NCBI GenBank assembly: GCA_029204225.1 | Contig: CM055106.1 | Location: 45,019,313 to 45,083,312 of the forward strand | DNA length: 64,000 nucleotides | Source: Diphasiastrum complanatum | Lineage: Eukaryota; Streptophyta; Lycopodiopsida; Lycopodiales; Lycopodiaceae | Reading direction: 5' to 3' | In this document: positions 11,968 to 23,640 of the stretch, one piece after another | Position numbering within the stretch: the stretch's first letter is position 1 | How the letters are laid out: each line of letters opens with the position of its first letter | Notes under the pieces: generated by a model | The model's input: the letters and a program-made list of their open reading frames with translations, nothing else | The model's database searches: none | Told to the model about the DNA's origin: nothing | Program-made: the position numbers and the translations under genes

Positions 11968-13908
11968 TTATGAAATTGATCCTTCTGTTGTTAGGGCATT
12001 CTGCAGTGAGCTAACATATTCTTCCAGGTGATCGACCAGTTGTTGTGCCATCTTCTTCTCAGCTTCGGATTTGGCGTCATGCTGCTTGGCGATCTTTAAC
12101 TCTTTGTCCAGTTGAATAACTTTCTAGCTGATGAGAGTATTCTCCGATCCCATATCTGAGATTCGCTACTCCATTTCTTTTTTCTTCTCCAGCATAGACT
12201 GGATCACTTGTGTAAGGCTCCGGACCAAACCGAGAGCATCACCATAATCTACTATTGTGGAAGTGGTAGCAGCAGAAGGACCTGGTGGTACTATCCTTGG
12301 TTGGCGTAGAACAGATGCTTGTAATTCTTCTTCTTCAAAGAGGTCTTCCTCTTCATAACCCTCAGGCACTGTGGCATCGAACTGCTTTGGTGATTTGACA
12401 ACTTGCTCGACTCGAAGTGTGGCTGGTGCGGCTTCAGCTTGAGGTTGCTGGGGTAGCTGGAATGAATATTCAACATCAGTAGTAGTATCATGGAATTGTT
12501 CGAATCCTCTTCCAGGGAATTGGAGTTCAAAGGACACAAGGCTCTGGGACATTTCAAAAACTTCTGAGGTCCCAAGGGGGTCAGAATCATCGAACATATC
12601 CATAAAATACTGCGTGTTTGGGGAAACAGCTTTTGTGTGTAGGGATGAGGCAGCCTGGGCAACTATGATGGGAATGGTAGTCCCAATGGTCACAGGCTGT
12701 CCGTGAGAGGCAGAGGCGAGAAAAGCATCAGAGGTGAGAGAAATAGGGAGTTTAGTGCGAATAGCAGCAGGGGGTGGAAGCGCAACTGATGATGTCTGCC
12801 CAGTACGACGTCGTGACGTGGAAGGCGAGTCAAGAATGACGATCTCGCTGCGTGGACGACGTCGACTATGTGAATTGAAGGCCTAGTGAGATGACTCGGC
12901 CGGTGCTTCTTCATAAATAGAAAGCACAAAATCCAAGCAAAACCCATGAATTTTATTTTCAAGGTGGGAGGCTGCTATGAGAGATAACAAGAGACTAGCA
13001 ACAAACTACTGCTTGGTATTGCTCTTAATGGCTCTTTTGAGCTCTCCAAAAACAGTCTTGAACCAATTGTATGGTTCCAGAGGGGCCTTGGCTATCTTGA
13101 CATATGACTCAACTATCCTATGCAAGATCTGAGAAGTAATGCGGTCTTTTCTAAGGTTACCAACCATCAGGAAATTGTTAAGAAGTTGAGCAGCGACGTG
13201 TATGGCAGGCTCAGTAATAGCTTCTAGGAGGTAGCCGTCATTGGTTCAATGCAAATCATTTGTAAGGTCAATATAAGGCTTAATAGCCTATTTGGCTTGC
13301 TTATGGTTTGGTGAGGCTTGGGTACCAGATGTTATCCCCTATGGCAGCAAGGGAAGCCTCAGTTACGCGCACCTTGTGTGTGGCTCTCTGGAAAGTAATA
13401 TAAAACTTGGATTTCTCCTCCTTCCAAGTACTGAAGGCAAGAGTGATAAATCCATGTTGATTTTTCCGGAAAAGGCTCTCTCATGAATATCCATTGTAGT
13501 AAGCAGATGCTCCACAAGGGTCATCCACTGAATGACCATGCTTGTGCTAGGAAGGATCATAATATCTGTTGCAGATGGGACATCACGATGGATAGTATAA
13601 CGGGACGACTGAGATGTATCTGTGGAAGACATGATGAACAGAAATGGAAAGTAATACACGCGAGTGTATATCAGAAAACAGTTCTGAAAGTTCTGAAGGC
13701 TTTGGTCGTTGGAAATATTGGCAAGAGCTTTGCTAGCACAAGTGAGGAATGAATCGAATTCAGCCAACTTATAGGTGAATTTGGAGGGTCCATTACACTG
13801 AATACTAGTTTGGCTGATCAGTTCTGAATAGAAATTTGCAGGCTTGTATAGTACTGTAAAAGTAGGCTAAAAAAATGTCTGCGAAGATTTCTGAGATGTT
13901 GAAGCCAT
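11968..13908 (-). pseudogene. Element E third ORF, coiled-coil C-terminus
   Basis: Read from ATG at 13908 to TAA at 11968, about 647 codons with several interruptions. The N-terminal part contains AEFDSFLTCASKALANIS and MSSTDTSQSS. A helical region near 13030-13200 (ILHRIVESYVKIAKAPLEPYNWFKTV) is well preserved across stops. Then come a Ser/Pro-rich basic stretch, an acidic Gln/Glu-rich region (12170-12690), and a C-terminal coiled coil (about 11980-12180). Stops at 12166 and 12125, and at 13874 near the N-terminus, plus a frame change near 13365, break it. Context and shape resemble the 'putative plant transposon protein' ORF of Tat/Athila elements; that family assignment is inference. Function unknown. 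Confidence 0.65.
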
Positions 13909-14417
13909 CCGACGAATGTTTTCCAGGGTTGGCAAAAGATGAACCTTCACCCACGAGGGTCCTTTACCCAAGTATTGTCATAAATGCAAATTTTCAAGAA
14001 CCTATGGCCAACTCAATTTTGACATTTTAAGACCATCTAGCATGTTACCAAAGGTTTCTAAGGAAAGTAAGGTGCTCGACGAAGGTTTCAAAAATGGCAT
14101 ATCATTCGCCTAACTCAAAAAAGAAACTTCTTCGCCCAACTCAATATAGATATATCTGAAGTGGATGTTCAATCTGAAAGCTCAACGCAGGTTTCCAAAA
14201 CTGTATAGGAAACTTATGACCGAAACAATAATTGTATAAGTCATTTTCTTTCTCTTTTTCCATGCTGATGACTTTTCTGACTTTTGCTCATCAGTCTTTT
14301 CTCATTTTTTCTTTTCTCATTTTTTTTCTTTTTTACTATCTTTTCCAAACAAAACTTAACAAAAAATATTGAAAACAAAAAATTTGAAAAACAAATAAAA
14401 TTAAAAAATCATTTAGA
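13909..14417 (-). other. Element E integrase-ORF3 spacer
   Basis: AT-rich, with poly-T/CTTTT tracts at 14240-14400. Its sequence at about 14060-14260 matches, in reverse, the region after integrase in element G (54800-54879 joined to 59453-59588). It therefore preserves the uninterrupted version of J's insertion site, at 14174-14178. Confidence 0.75.
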
Positions 14418-15121
14418 TCATGCTTGCTGAACTGGCGAAGCAGGCTGCCAAAACTTGCGTAATCGGCTACCATTCACAGGAGTATCAAATTGTTTTTCAT
14501 CCGAGTGCTCAAGAATTACTGCACCATAGTTCAGGATTTCCTTCACTTTATACAGGCCTTCACTGGTAAACTTCAATTTTTCCTTGATCAGCTTGGTTTT
14601 GTACATCAGTGCAAGATCTCCGATTTTTAGATCCTTTTTGTGCAATCGACGATCGTGCCATGCCTTGCAGCGGCCTTTCTCTGCTGCTAACGCAACTGCC
14701 ATTAATTGTGTTTCACATAATTTGTGCAATGCTTCATGACGTAGTTGTAAAGACTTATCATCATTTAATCGCTCTGTTGCTGTTATGGGTAAAGATGGGA
14801 TTAAAAATTCAATCGACATGACAACATCTTGACCATAAACCAATTGAAAGGGTGTTTGATTTGTACTATTTTTTTGTAAGCAGTTCTGAATGCCCATAAT
14901 GTTGCATACAATTTATGTTCCCAATCAGATCGACTTGCTTCAACTGTTTTCGTCATAATAGTGCAGAGAATCTTATTGGAAGATTCAGCTTGGCCATTCC
15001 CTCTAGGATAGTAAGGAGTAAACATGCTGCAACTGGAAAGTAGTTCGGGCAAATGCGTAAAGAAGTTAGAAAATAATATTATAATTACTTTATAGTTATT
15101 TTTCTCTCTCCTACATGGCAT
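14418..15121 (-). pseudogene. Element E integrase, C-terminal half
   Basis: Begins inside the catalytic core at about 15050 with FTPYYPRGNGQAESSNKI, which carries the final Glu of the D,D,E triad. It continues through SDWEHKLYATLWAFRTAY, a frame change near 14870, then NQTPFQLVYGQDVVMSIEFL and the C-terminal DNA-binding part with WHDRRLHKKDL. The two Asp residues and the HHCC zinc domain are deleted. It closely resembles G at 53815-54594, differing mainly in stops and frameshifts. The end matches G's QPA..QQA tail. Confidence 0.85.
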
Positions 15122-15124
15122 TTC

Positions 15125-15812
15125 TTATAGGGCCCTCTTTGGGACCATATTTTCTCTAATGGTCCAGTTTATTACATCAGTTTGCGAATCATCATGTATG
15201 ACAATCCTCCTCCATTGACGTCCTTCATCTGATTCTTCATCAGAGTGAACTATAGTAGCAGAGCTTGAAACCATGGTTCGTTGGTCTGTTGGCTTCGTAA
15301 TCCAAGTATCAGGATTGATCTTCACTACAAAATCGTGATTCGACAGCATGATACGGTTCTATCCCTAGTCCTGAAGAGCTTGTGACATTCGGAGTCAGGG
15401 TCTACCTAGCAGAACACTCTAGGATTGGGAAGAATCAGATAAGTCCAAGCAAATCTAGCACAAAATGAACTCCGACTACTTTAGTATGCACATCATTGGC
15501 TATGCCTAAGGGTTTCACACTAGACTGGTCAGCTAGTCGAATCATAAAATGAGTGCTTACTATATGAGTAAGTCTCCATTTGTGGTAAAGTTTGGAGGAT
15601 ATGATGTTCACTCCTGATCCTCTGTCGACTATGGTTGATTCTTTTGGAAATCCACGATGTGTGATCGAGATTGTCACATGTTTGGTATCCTTCTCCCAAC
15701 CCACACCTACTTGGTGGATTGGTTGTGATTTCTCTACTTCTTCATTTGACACCAAATTTGTAGGGTGCACTTCTAGTTTTTCACTGCCTAGTCCATCTAT
15801 ATAAGTCTTCAA
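15125..15812 (-). pseudogene. Element E retropepsin and post-protease linker
   Basis: The protease core at about 15590-15690 reads GFPKESTIVDRGSGVNIIS: the catalytic Asp is kept but the following Ser is Arg. A GRPWL-like block follows near 15395-15415 in a different frame, then a linker (15125-15349) with NHDFVVKINPDTWITK. Frames break near 15430 and 15350. Directly downstream the sequence jumps to the integrase core, so RT and RNase H are lost. Confidence 0.75.
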
Positions 15813-17799
15813 TCCTCTTCAAAGGATCAGATGTGTCTTGAGTAAGGTGCCTAAGGGCATTCTAACATCACTTCTCAGTAGATCGACTAGGATAGTGGTG
15901 TGGTCTTTTTTCTCTTCCTTGCTATGGAAAGGGACTTCAAAACTAGAATGCTCATTTGCATTTTGTCCCGTCTCATGGATGAACTGTAGTAACCTAGGAT
16001 TTACTAGGGAGCGAGGAGAAGCGGTGGGCCATTGGTCATTAGCGCCGTCAGGTTGATGTTGATCTTGCTCTCAGGCTATCTCTCTAGCTTGATCTAGGGC
16101 TTGGGCTTCTTTCACCCACTCCTTCATTCTCCTAAAGTTACCTTGCTCGACTGTGGAGTTGGGGTATTCACCTATGTATAGGAATTTGAAGTTCCACTAG
16201 CAGGACCAGTGGTAGTAGTTTTGGATGGCTCATTTTCTTTTCTCTTTTGGGCTCTTGTTTGAATGAATACTGGCATCGTAGATGCCTTGGGCTCTCCTAC
16301 CACACTCACCAAATGTAGAGGGGTAGAGGATTCTCCTTTTTTCTCCTGTCTAATTGGGCATGTGAGATATGGGTGTCCGTACCCGCAATCTCGGCATAGA
16401 GACACAAAGTTACCTTGTGGCTTGTTGGGGCACTCGACAATTCTATGGTTCTCTCCACATCCGTAACATTTGATGGGAGCTCTAAATCCAGTACCTCTAA
16501 GCTGATTGGCATAAATAGGCACTAAGTCTCCGTTCTCCGAGTCTATCTATGAAATGCACTAGAATGGATTCTTGTGCTTCCTCTCCAGGGTAGTAGGGTT
16601 CTTCAGTCACCTTGACTATGTTCAACTGTTGAGTAGCTGGTTGCAGGTTTTGTACTACTAAACCTTGGGTTCTGGAGAGAATGTGAGGTAATGCCAGTCT
16701 AGGTGGTGGTTGGGGTAGAGCACTTGGCGTTGCACCAACGGAGCAAGATTGGGTGCAGGTTGGGTTGCTTGGTTCCTAAGATTATAGCAACATTCATTCG
16801 TATCATTACAAATATGGCAATATCGGGCAGGTCGCTCTAACCTCTGTCTTAACTATGGGAATTCATTTCTGGTATGGTTGCCTTGACAGTGTGGACACCA
16901 AGTGGCTTCTCTCCTCGGATAGGCGTGGGTATGGCCTGGTTGCATGCCCTTCAGCTTTTGGTCTACAGGTGCAGTAAGGTTGATTGTGAGCTTTTTGATC
17001 TGCTCATTGCTTTGGGTGTGCAACCTCTCCATGGCAGATATGATGGTGTCGACACTATCGGTAGTAGAGGCAAAGGCGTCATCGTGCAATTTGTCCTTAC
17101 GTTTGTCTCTTCATTCCGGGCCCTTCTGTGCTTTCATTTCTAGTCGGAGTTATCGGAGTCTGAACTAGTGCTCTCACTATCAGCGTAGGCTGCTTGAAAA
17201 GACGCGTATTTGTCCCTTCGTTTCATTCGATTTCTGGTCCCCTTAGGTAATCCTGCCATGAACCAGGTTAGGACACTATGGTCTGGGACGCTATCAGGAT
17301 CGCATCCACCACGCAGTCTTTTGATCCGCTCAATGTAATCTCATAGGGACTCGTTCTTCTTATCCATACGTATTCGGCCCAATTGCAAGAATGGATCAGC
17401 AATAAAGCAGGTGGTTTTGAATCTTGTGATAAATTCAGCCTGTAAAATATTCCAATCATCACGTTCGTTCTGCTCAAGATTGAAATACCAACCTTTAGCG
17501 GTATCGGTTAAGCACAGATTGAAGTATCTTAACAGCTCTTGCAGTCTGTCATCTCCATAGGCTCTACACTCTTGGGTGTAGATCTGTAGAAATCTTCGTG
17601 GATCTCCCTTGCCATCAATCCTTTGAAGGTCCATTGTGGGAAAATTTCGGACTGCATGGGGCACAAACGGCCTAGGATTGTCCATTGGCGGTGGATCTAT
17701 GTCAACTGGTTTGAGTAATATCTCAATTGGTAGGTTGACAAACTCTTCTGGTTCAGGGAGATCCAGGGTGAATAATCTCCTTCCGGATCTCATATGCAT
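15813..17799 (-). pseudogene. Element E gag
   Basis: ATG at 17799 opens 152 codons with the gag capsid block: NFPTMDLQRIDGKGDPRRFL, a tryptophan-containing segment TAKGWYFNLEQNERDDW and EFITRFKTTCF. A stop at 17341 is followed in other frames by the remainder (HSVLTWFMAGLPKGTRNRM near 17240-17280). Three cysteine knuckles follow in the order seen in G: CPHCQGNHTRNEF with a lost last Cys (about 16855-16895), CYGCGENHRIVEC (about 16425-16470) and CRDCGYGHPYLTC (about 16360-16410). A Ser/Thr-rich tail leads towards the protease. Multiple stops make it inactive. Confidence 0.8.
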
Positions 17800-18934
17800 A
17801 TAACGGAATGAAAATTAAGACTATTTTTAATATTTTCGTCTTTCTGATATTTTTTTATCTTTCGGTGTATAGGTGATCAGATGCTGGATCTGATAAGGGA
17901 TCTAACCGATGTGATGATGAATCTCAGATCGGGATCAAAACAAAGTCGGACAAGATGGATGAGAAGCAGAGTAATTGCGAATCCAAAAGGCAATCGGAGA
18001 AAATTAAAATACAGAAAAATACAGATGGGTTCCGATTGTGAAAAGATCAAGAAAAATTCTAGAATCTCTCTGATGGCGAGTTATACAGGACGAGTAATAG
18101 CAGGCGCGAGTAATAGGATTATAACTCGCCGAGCTGTCCACTTGCTAAAAACGATGATCAAAACAATTTGTGAAGATGGCGAGTAATGGGCAATAAAATT
18201 ATAACTCGCCAGTCTCTCAGATGATAGATCTTTGTGTTTTCAGGCCACTGTTCTGATGGCGAATAAAGATAATGAATAAAAATTCAAAAAACTCTGATGG
18301 CGAGTAATAGCCTAATAACTCGTCGATTACCAAATTGATAGCTCTGAGGCTACTATTCACCCTGCTCTGATGACGAGTAATTTTGGCTCGAAAAAAGTGT
18401 CAACAAGCTCTCTGGCGAGTAATAGGTGACAAGGGGAGTAATGTCTCTGATGGCGAGTTATAATTTATAACTCGCCAGGCTCACAGAACAATGTGTTTGG
18501 AGCCTGCCTAACTCTCTGGAGAAGTGGTGAGTAGGTTGCCGCTGACAGGTTAGAATCCACACTGCCCCTGCCTCTGCCCTAACATAAATGTATCATCAAT
18601 TATCATTTTGTTTTTGGAAGACGAAGGCGATTGAAATCTAAAAGGGTTTCAAATCCGTCTCTAAAAATCGTGATAAAATCCTTTTATGATAATGGGCTCA
18701 GAAATGTGATGGTGCCTTCCACAATTGCCATAGCAGCCTTCAAAAATTAGGGCCAAGTTGTAAAAAGTGCAACGCTGCCCTTGAAACTAGCGTGCCTATA
18801 CTGCTTGCCTTTGCCTTGCGGTAAAAAGGAGATGCCATCAATTTTCAAATGTAGCAATGAGCACTAATTACACACAAATATCCACTAGGGACTTCACAGA
18901 GTATTAGGACTTATAATATATCATGAAGTTCTAC
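17800..18934. repeat. Cluster of GGCGAGTWATA hairpins
   Basis: No coding region is convincing here. From 18070 to 18490 the phrase TCTGATGGCGAGT recurs about six times, often paired with a downstream TATAACTCGCC that would fold into a stem-loop, for example about 18105-18132, 18178-18210, 18299-18325 and 18459-18483. It lies upstream of E gag, so it may be E's leader or 5' LTR; no PBS was found to prove this. From 18490 to 18934 I see nothing further. Confidence 0.55.
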
Positions 18935-19085
18935 TTCCGTAGCTCTGAGTTTTTGTAGAGCAGCTCTGAATTCTAGCGGCAACAGCTCAAAAATTCTGTG
19001 GTCAGCTCTGAGTTTTACGGAGGAGCTCTGAATTTCAGCAGTCAACTCTGAATTTTGCGGAGCACCTCTGAATTTCAGACTTCAA
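18935..19085. repeat. Minisatellite with AGCTCTGAATTT core
   Basis: About five degenerate copies of a roughly 30-base unit built on AGCTCTGAATTT followed by a GCGG-rich spacer. Units differ by several substitutions each. Confidence 0.7.
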
Positions 19086-20584
19086 TGAAAGTGTTGATCA
19101 CGAAGCTCATTTTTTCCTACCTACACTAACACAACATTATTCAATAAACAAAGGAGCCCACCAACCGCAGCTCCAAGAGGCTTATGACTCAGTCAATACA
19201 AACTCCGAAAATATTGCTTTCAGTCATATAGTTGCAGATTCAGGCACTTTATCAACGCTCTAAATGGTGATTATATGTAGAATAGACTAGATGTCCTCCT
19301 GACTTCAGAGATCCTTCTGTGACACAGAATGGTATACAAAGTCATTTTTTGCCACATTAATTGGGGCAAGTCAGTCGTTCGAGCTTCGAGCTTAGAGCTT
19401 TCGAGCTTCCAACATCAGGCCCATGGGATTTTCGCCATAAGGCGCTATAAACGAAGCTCGAATATATCACCCTATTAAGGCATTGTCTACGGAATTGTCC
19501 ACGGTAGTGTCTCAGTCGGTATGTATTGCAATACATAAGAAGGTATAAATATAGGCCTTTGTCTAATAATTGCACACCTTTTCCCAATACATTGCATGTT
19601 CCTTGTTTGATTGTAAAGGTCATAAATTGTTGCCATAATTCATTTGCAGGCCATGGAGCTCCACATTTGTCCGGCCTTGTAGAAACTCCTCTTGATAATT
19701 TTTTATCTTTTTGATAGACAATTTTTGTAAAAATGATTTATGTGCTGATGAGAAATATGGTTGAAAACATTAGTAGGCATTTTAATCAGTGGATCAAAGC
19801 GCATGAGTTCGTTGGCCATTTTCTTCCAGCTGTCTTGCTTGGTTTCGGTATTACAATTTGTATTGCATCTTCCCCTACAGATATTGTGCGACGTCGAATG
19901 ATGACATTCAAGGAACCTGTCAATCATGTATAAAAACTCTTTAGAAGCATTCCAGACAATCTTAGCTAAAAACATTCTATCACATAAAATCAAGTACTAT
20001 TCTAATAACTTTGTTTCTCTTTCAAACTCATCGATATCTCTCCATATTGGATCCCAAGAAGATTTTACCGCCTCCGTAATGCCTTGTGCTCAGGTGTCCT
20101 TTGTATTTTGGGACCACCTCCAAGAGCATAATGTCCATCCAATTTACTCTCTCCAAGGAATCTGTCGTTCAAATAAAAAACCCAAGAACTCGTCAAATTG
20201 GTCGAATCATAGATCTCATTGTAATAAATGAAAAAGAAAAGCATTGTATTTTGGGACCACCTCCAAGAGCATAATGTCCATCCAATTTTCTCTCTCCTAG
20301 GAATCTGTCGTTCTCTCTCCTCAATCTTTTATCCGATTCATTTATGCTTTAGCAAACTCATCTGCAGCTTTGCATGATTCAAATTTTGTGTTACCATTTT
20401 TTTTTTTCAGAATCTCCTAGCCAGTACAAGTTATGTTTGGAGCTCCCACGGTCAGGACAACCTTGCTTCCAGCTTCGCACATAACGGTTTTAAAAAAATA
20501 ATTTCAAATATGCACAAAAATTAATTCTAGTGCATAAGTATCAAAACGTTGATCCACAAATGGATAGAACTAAAATATCATTAA
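19086..20584. other. Unassigned interval with a duplicated 70-mer
   Basis: A 70-base phrase starting TGTATTTTGGGACCACCTCC occurs twice, at about 20100-20168 and 20245-20314, nearly identical, 145 bases apart. A minus-strand open frame at 19703-19993 (96 codons, with MILCDRMFLAKIVWN near its start) may be coding remnant but matches no family I recognise. Otherwise nothing is supported. Confidence 0.45.
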
Positions 20585-21564
20585 CACTAGAGTTGTTTTA
20601 TGCGCATTTTCGTGTGCATGCGCACAAAAGTGCGCATAAAATCCTTGGTCACTTGACAAGACATAACTTGTCATCAAATGATTGAAATTTCAATCTTTCA
20701 ATTGTACGTGGAACTAGACTTGACTCTTCATTGTATTATTGGAAGACTTAAATTTTTTCTCTTTCAATTGATGGCAATCTGCCCCCAAAAAACTTCAATT
20801 TTCAACACTTTTCAGCACTTCACATGGGTAACTTTAGGTGCACATATATATCTCTATAGGACTCCAAAATTGATTTTTTTTATAGACATGTTTCTATGGT
20901 CATAAAGGATTTTTGAAAGTAGACAACCAAACAAAGGGTTGTAAAAAGCACCTCCAAAAGAGCTAAAACTTTCTAGCACCCTTCAATACTTTTTAGCACT
21001 TGACACAGATAGCTTTAGATGCACATATCTATCTCTACATAACTCCAAATTGAAAAAATTTTGAGAGACACGCTTCTATGGTCATATAATACTTTTTAAA
21101 GAGATAAATCAAAAAAATATTGTCAAATTCATGGTATTACACACTCATAGATGATATTTCCAGTTTTGGTGATTTTTATCAACACTTAAAAGGGTAACTT
21201 TGAATGCACGTATCTATCTCTATAGATCTCCAAATTCAATTTTTTTTTAATAGGCATGTTTCTATAATCATATAGGATTTTTAAGAGTAGACAGGCTAAA
21301 AATTGAATGCAAAATTCACAACAATGTAGTCCCATATACGAAAATATTGAAGTTTCATCAGTACCTCCACGTGTTGGACACATCATATCTTACATATAAG
21401 TTACTCAAAATGAAGGTCTCAAATTTTCTAATCAGTAAATGTATATATGAAGAACACACATGTGAAAGGATTTGATGTGATTCATCATAGTTTATGAGAT
21501 ATGATTTTTTGAATAATTGCTTGAAAATGCACACTTTTGTGTGCATTTTGAAACGACTCTAGTG
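20585..21564. mobile_element. Non-autonomous TIR DNA transposon, 980 bp
   Basis: Both ends carry inverted CACTAGAGT(T/C)GTTT, followed by a subterminal self-complementary block (TGCGCACAAAAGTGCGCA near 20616-20637; TGCACACAAAAGTGTGCA near 21527-21546). Each end is flanked by TTAA (20581-20584 and 21565-21568), consistent with a TTAA target duplication. No transposase is encoded. Inside are three direct copies of a unit of about 180 bases (20815-20930, 20995-21115, 21180-21300) with the shared phrase GCACATATCTATCTCTA. TTAA duplication suggests piggyBac-like mobilisation. The CACTA start recalls CACTA elements, but those make 3-bp duplications. Superfamily is therefore open. Confidence 0.75.
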
Positions 21565-21833
21565 TTAAGAAGGTCATGCAATCCAATAGCTCTACAAGAA
21601 ACTCATCTATGTTTCCTATAATCACTTTGAAATAAGAAGACTGGATGGAGATTCACTTGTGAAGACCATATGATCTGCACTGTGCACTATGCATCATGAT
21701 ATAAAGACGGGCCTTCCATGACAATGAAACACACTTTTAAACATCACTAATAGATTGCAAGCAAGAACATTGTGACTGTCACATCTACACATTAATAAAA
21801 TGATTGCACTTTTCAAACACATGAATTCCTTGT
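21565..21833. other. Short unassigned spacer
   Basis: No coding or repeat structure recognised between the TIR element and the copia LTR. Confidence 0.4.
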
Positions 21834-22590
21834 GTCGGAAATTAATGGGAATGAGTGGAAGCTGATGAGTGAGCTTGGTGTAGGATCGGAAGTGCCACAA
21901 AAAACAACAGAATATTCAAATGGAATGATTCAAACAAATGCGCAAATGAACGATACAGTAGTGAGATTGAGAATTTGCACTCTGATTAATATCAAACAGT
22001 GAGTACAATACTTGAAGTGATAAAACTTTAGCTTACGGTCGTTGAGCGTGATAACGCTGGCTACAAAAGGATTGATCAGATTAGAAAATTAGTAGAAAAA
22101 ATTTTCTGATGAAGATTAAGTCTATTACAAAATATCTTTTACTTGCTAAATAACTAATTAGCATTAAATGCTATCTGTCTCATTTATTACAACCATCCTT
22201 GAATGTACAAAGAAGGTGGACTATTAACGCGGATCGGATTTCTAATCGATAGTATCGGAATTTACAAGTATCGGAATTTACAAAGACTCAAAAATTATAA
22301 TAATTCAAAAAATATAGGATTTTTTGAGTCGATACGGTATCAAAAAATTCTAAAAAGTTCAATCCTGGTTTTTTGATCTTATGCTCAAAAATTTGAGCCT
22401 TCTATTTTTGGTTTTTCAGGATGCTCATTAATGAATGGATTTGAGGCTAAGCATAGAATTCCAACAATCTGCCTTAATGTGGATCCTAAAAACTTTTGAT
22501 TTTCAGATTCAACATGTCGTTGAATCTGAGATGGTGCTCCTTTGACAGAGCCTTTGTGAAGTAATCTACTATAGTAGCCTTGGTTCACCT
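21834..22590 (-). mobile_element. Copia 3' end: RNase H tail and 3' LTR
   Basis: On the minus strand, 22590-22475 encodes the last residues of a copia RNase H (FTKALSKE..LRFNDMLNLKIK), nearly the same as the end of element N at 35461. It is followed by TGTTGGAATTC, a typical LTR start. The LTR (about 22466 to 21834) is homologous in its 3' half to the plus-strand LTR before the PBS at 37821. The left boundary at TGTCGG (21834) is approximate. The rest of the element is absent. Confidence 0.75.
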
Positions 22591-22838
22591 ATCACACATA
22601 GATTCGTTTCCAAGGGAATAGTGCTTCCCTTGCGAAGTTAGCTTGCAAATCCTACTCTAACCACACCTAGATTAACCACATCTAACTATCCACCCTACTT
22701 TGACCACAAGCATGAGAAGGAAGAATATATTACAATATGGGAGGTGCTTACATCATATCCTCTCTACTCTCTTAGAAATCATTAACAACATGCAAGTAGA
22801 GAGAAGAAGCAAATGGAAAGCAAATACAAAATGCAAAA

Positions 22839-23640
<802 letters not shown>

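Larger units (their letters stand above)
11968..17799 (-). mobile_element. Ty3/gypsy element E, RT-deleted, with third ORF
   Basis: Minus-strand order: gag (17799 to about 16170), protease (about 15812-15380), a post-protease linker to 15125, integrase C-terminal half (15121-14418), a 500-bp untranslated gap, and a third ORF (13908-11968). RT, RNase H and the N-terminal half of integrase are missing between about 15125 and 15060. Integrase and gag knuckle order match element G at 50.4-54.6 kb, so both are one family. A third ORF downstream of integrase is known in Tat/Athila-type plant gypsy elements. LTR boundaries were not found. Confidence 0.82.

Noticed and set aside
18070-18490. CRISPR array
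   Set aside because: Repeats are irregular in spacing and sequence, form hairpins and lie in plant retroelement DNA.
20585-21564. Ordinary CACTA transposon
   Set aside because: Flanks are TTAA rather than a 3-base duplication, so the CACTA start alone is not enough.
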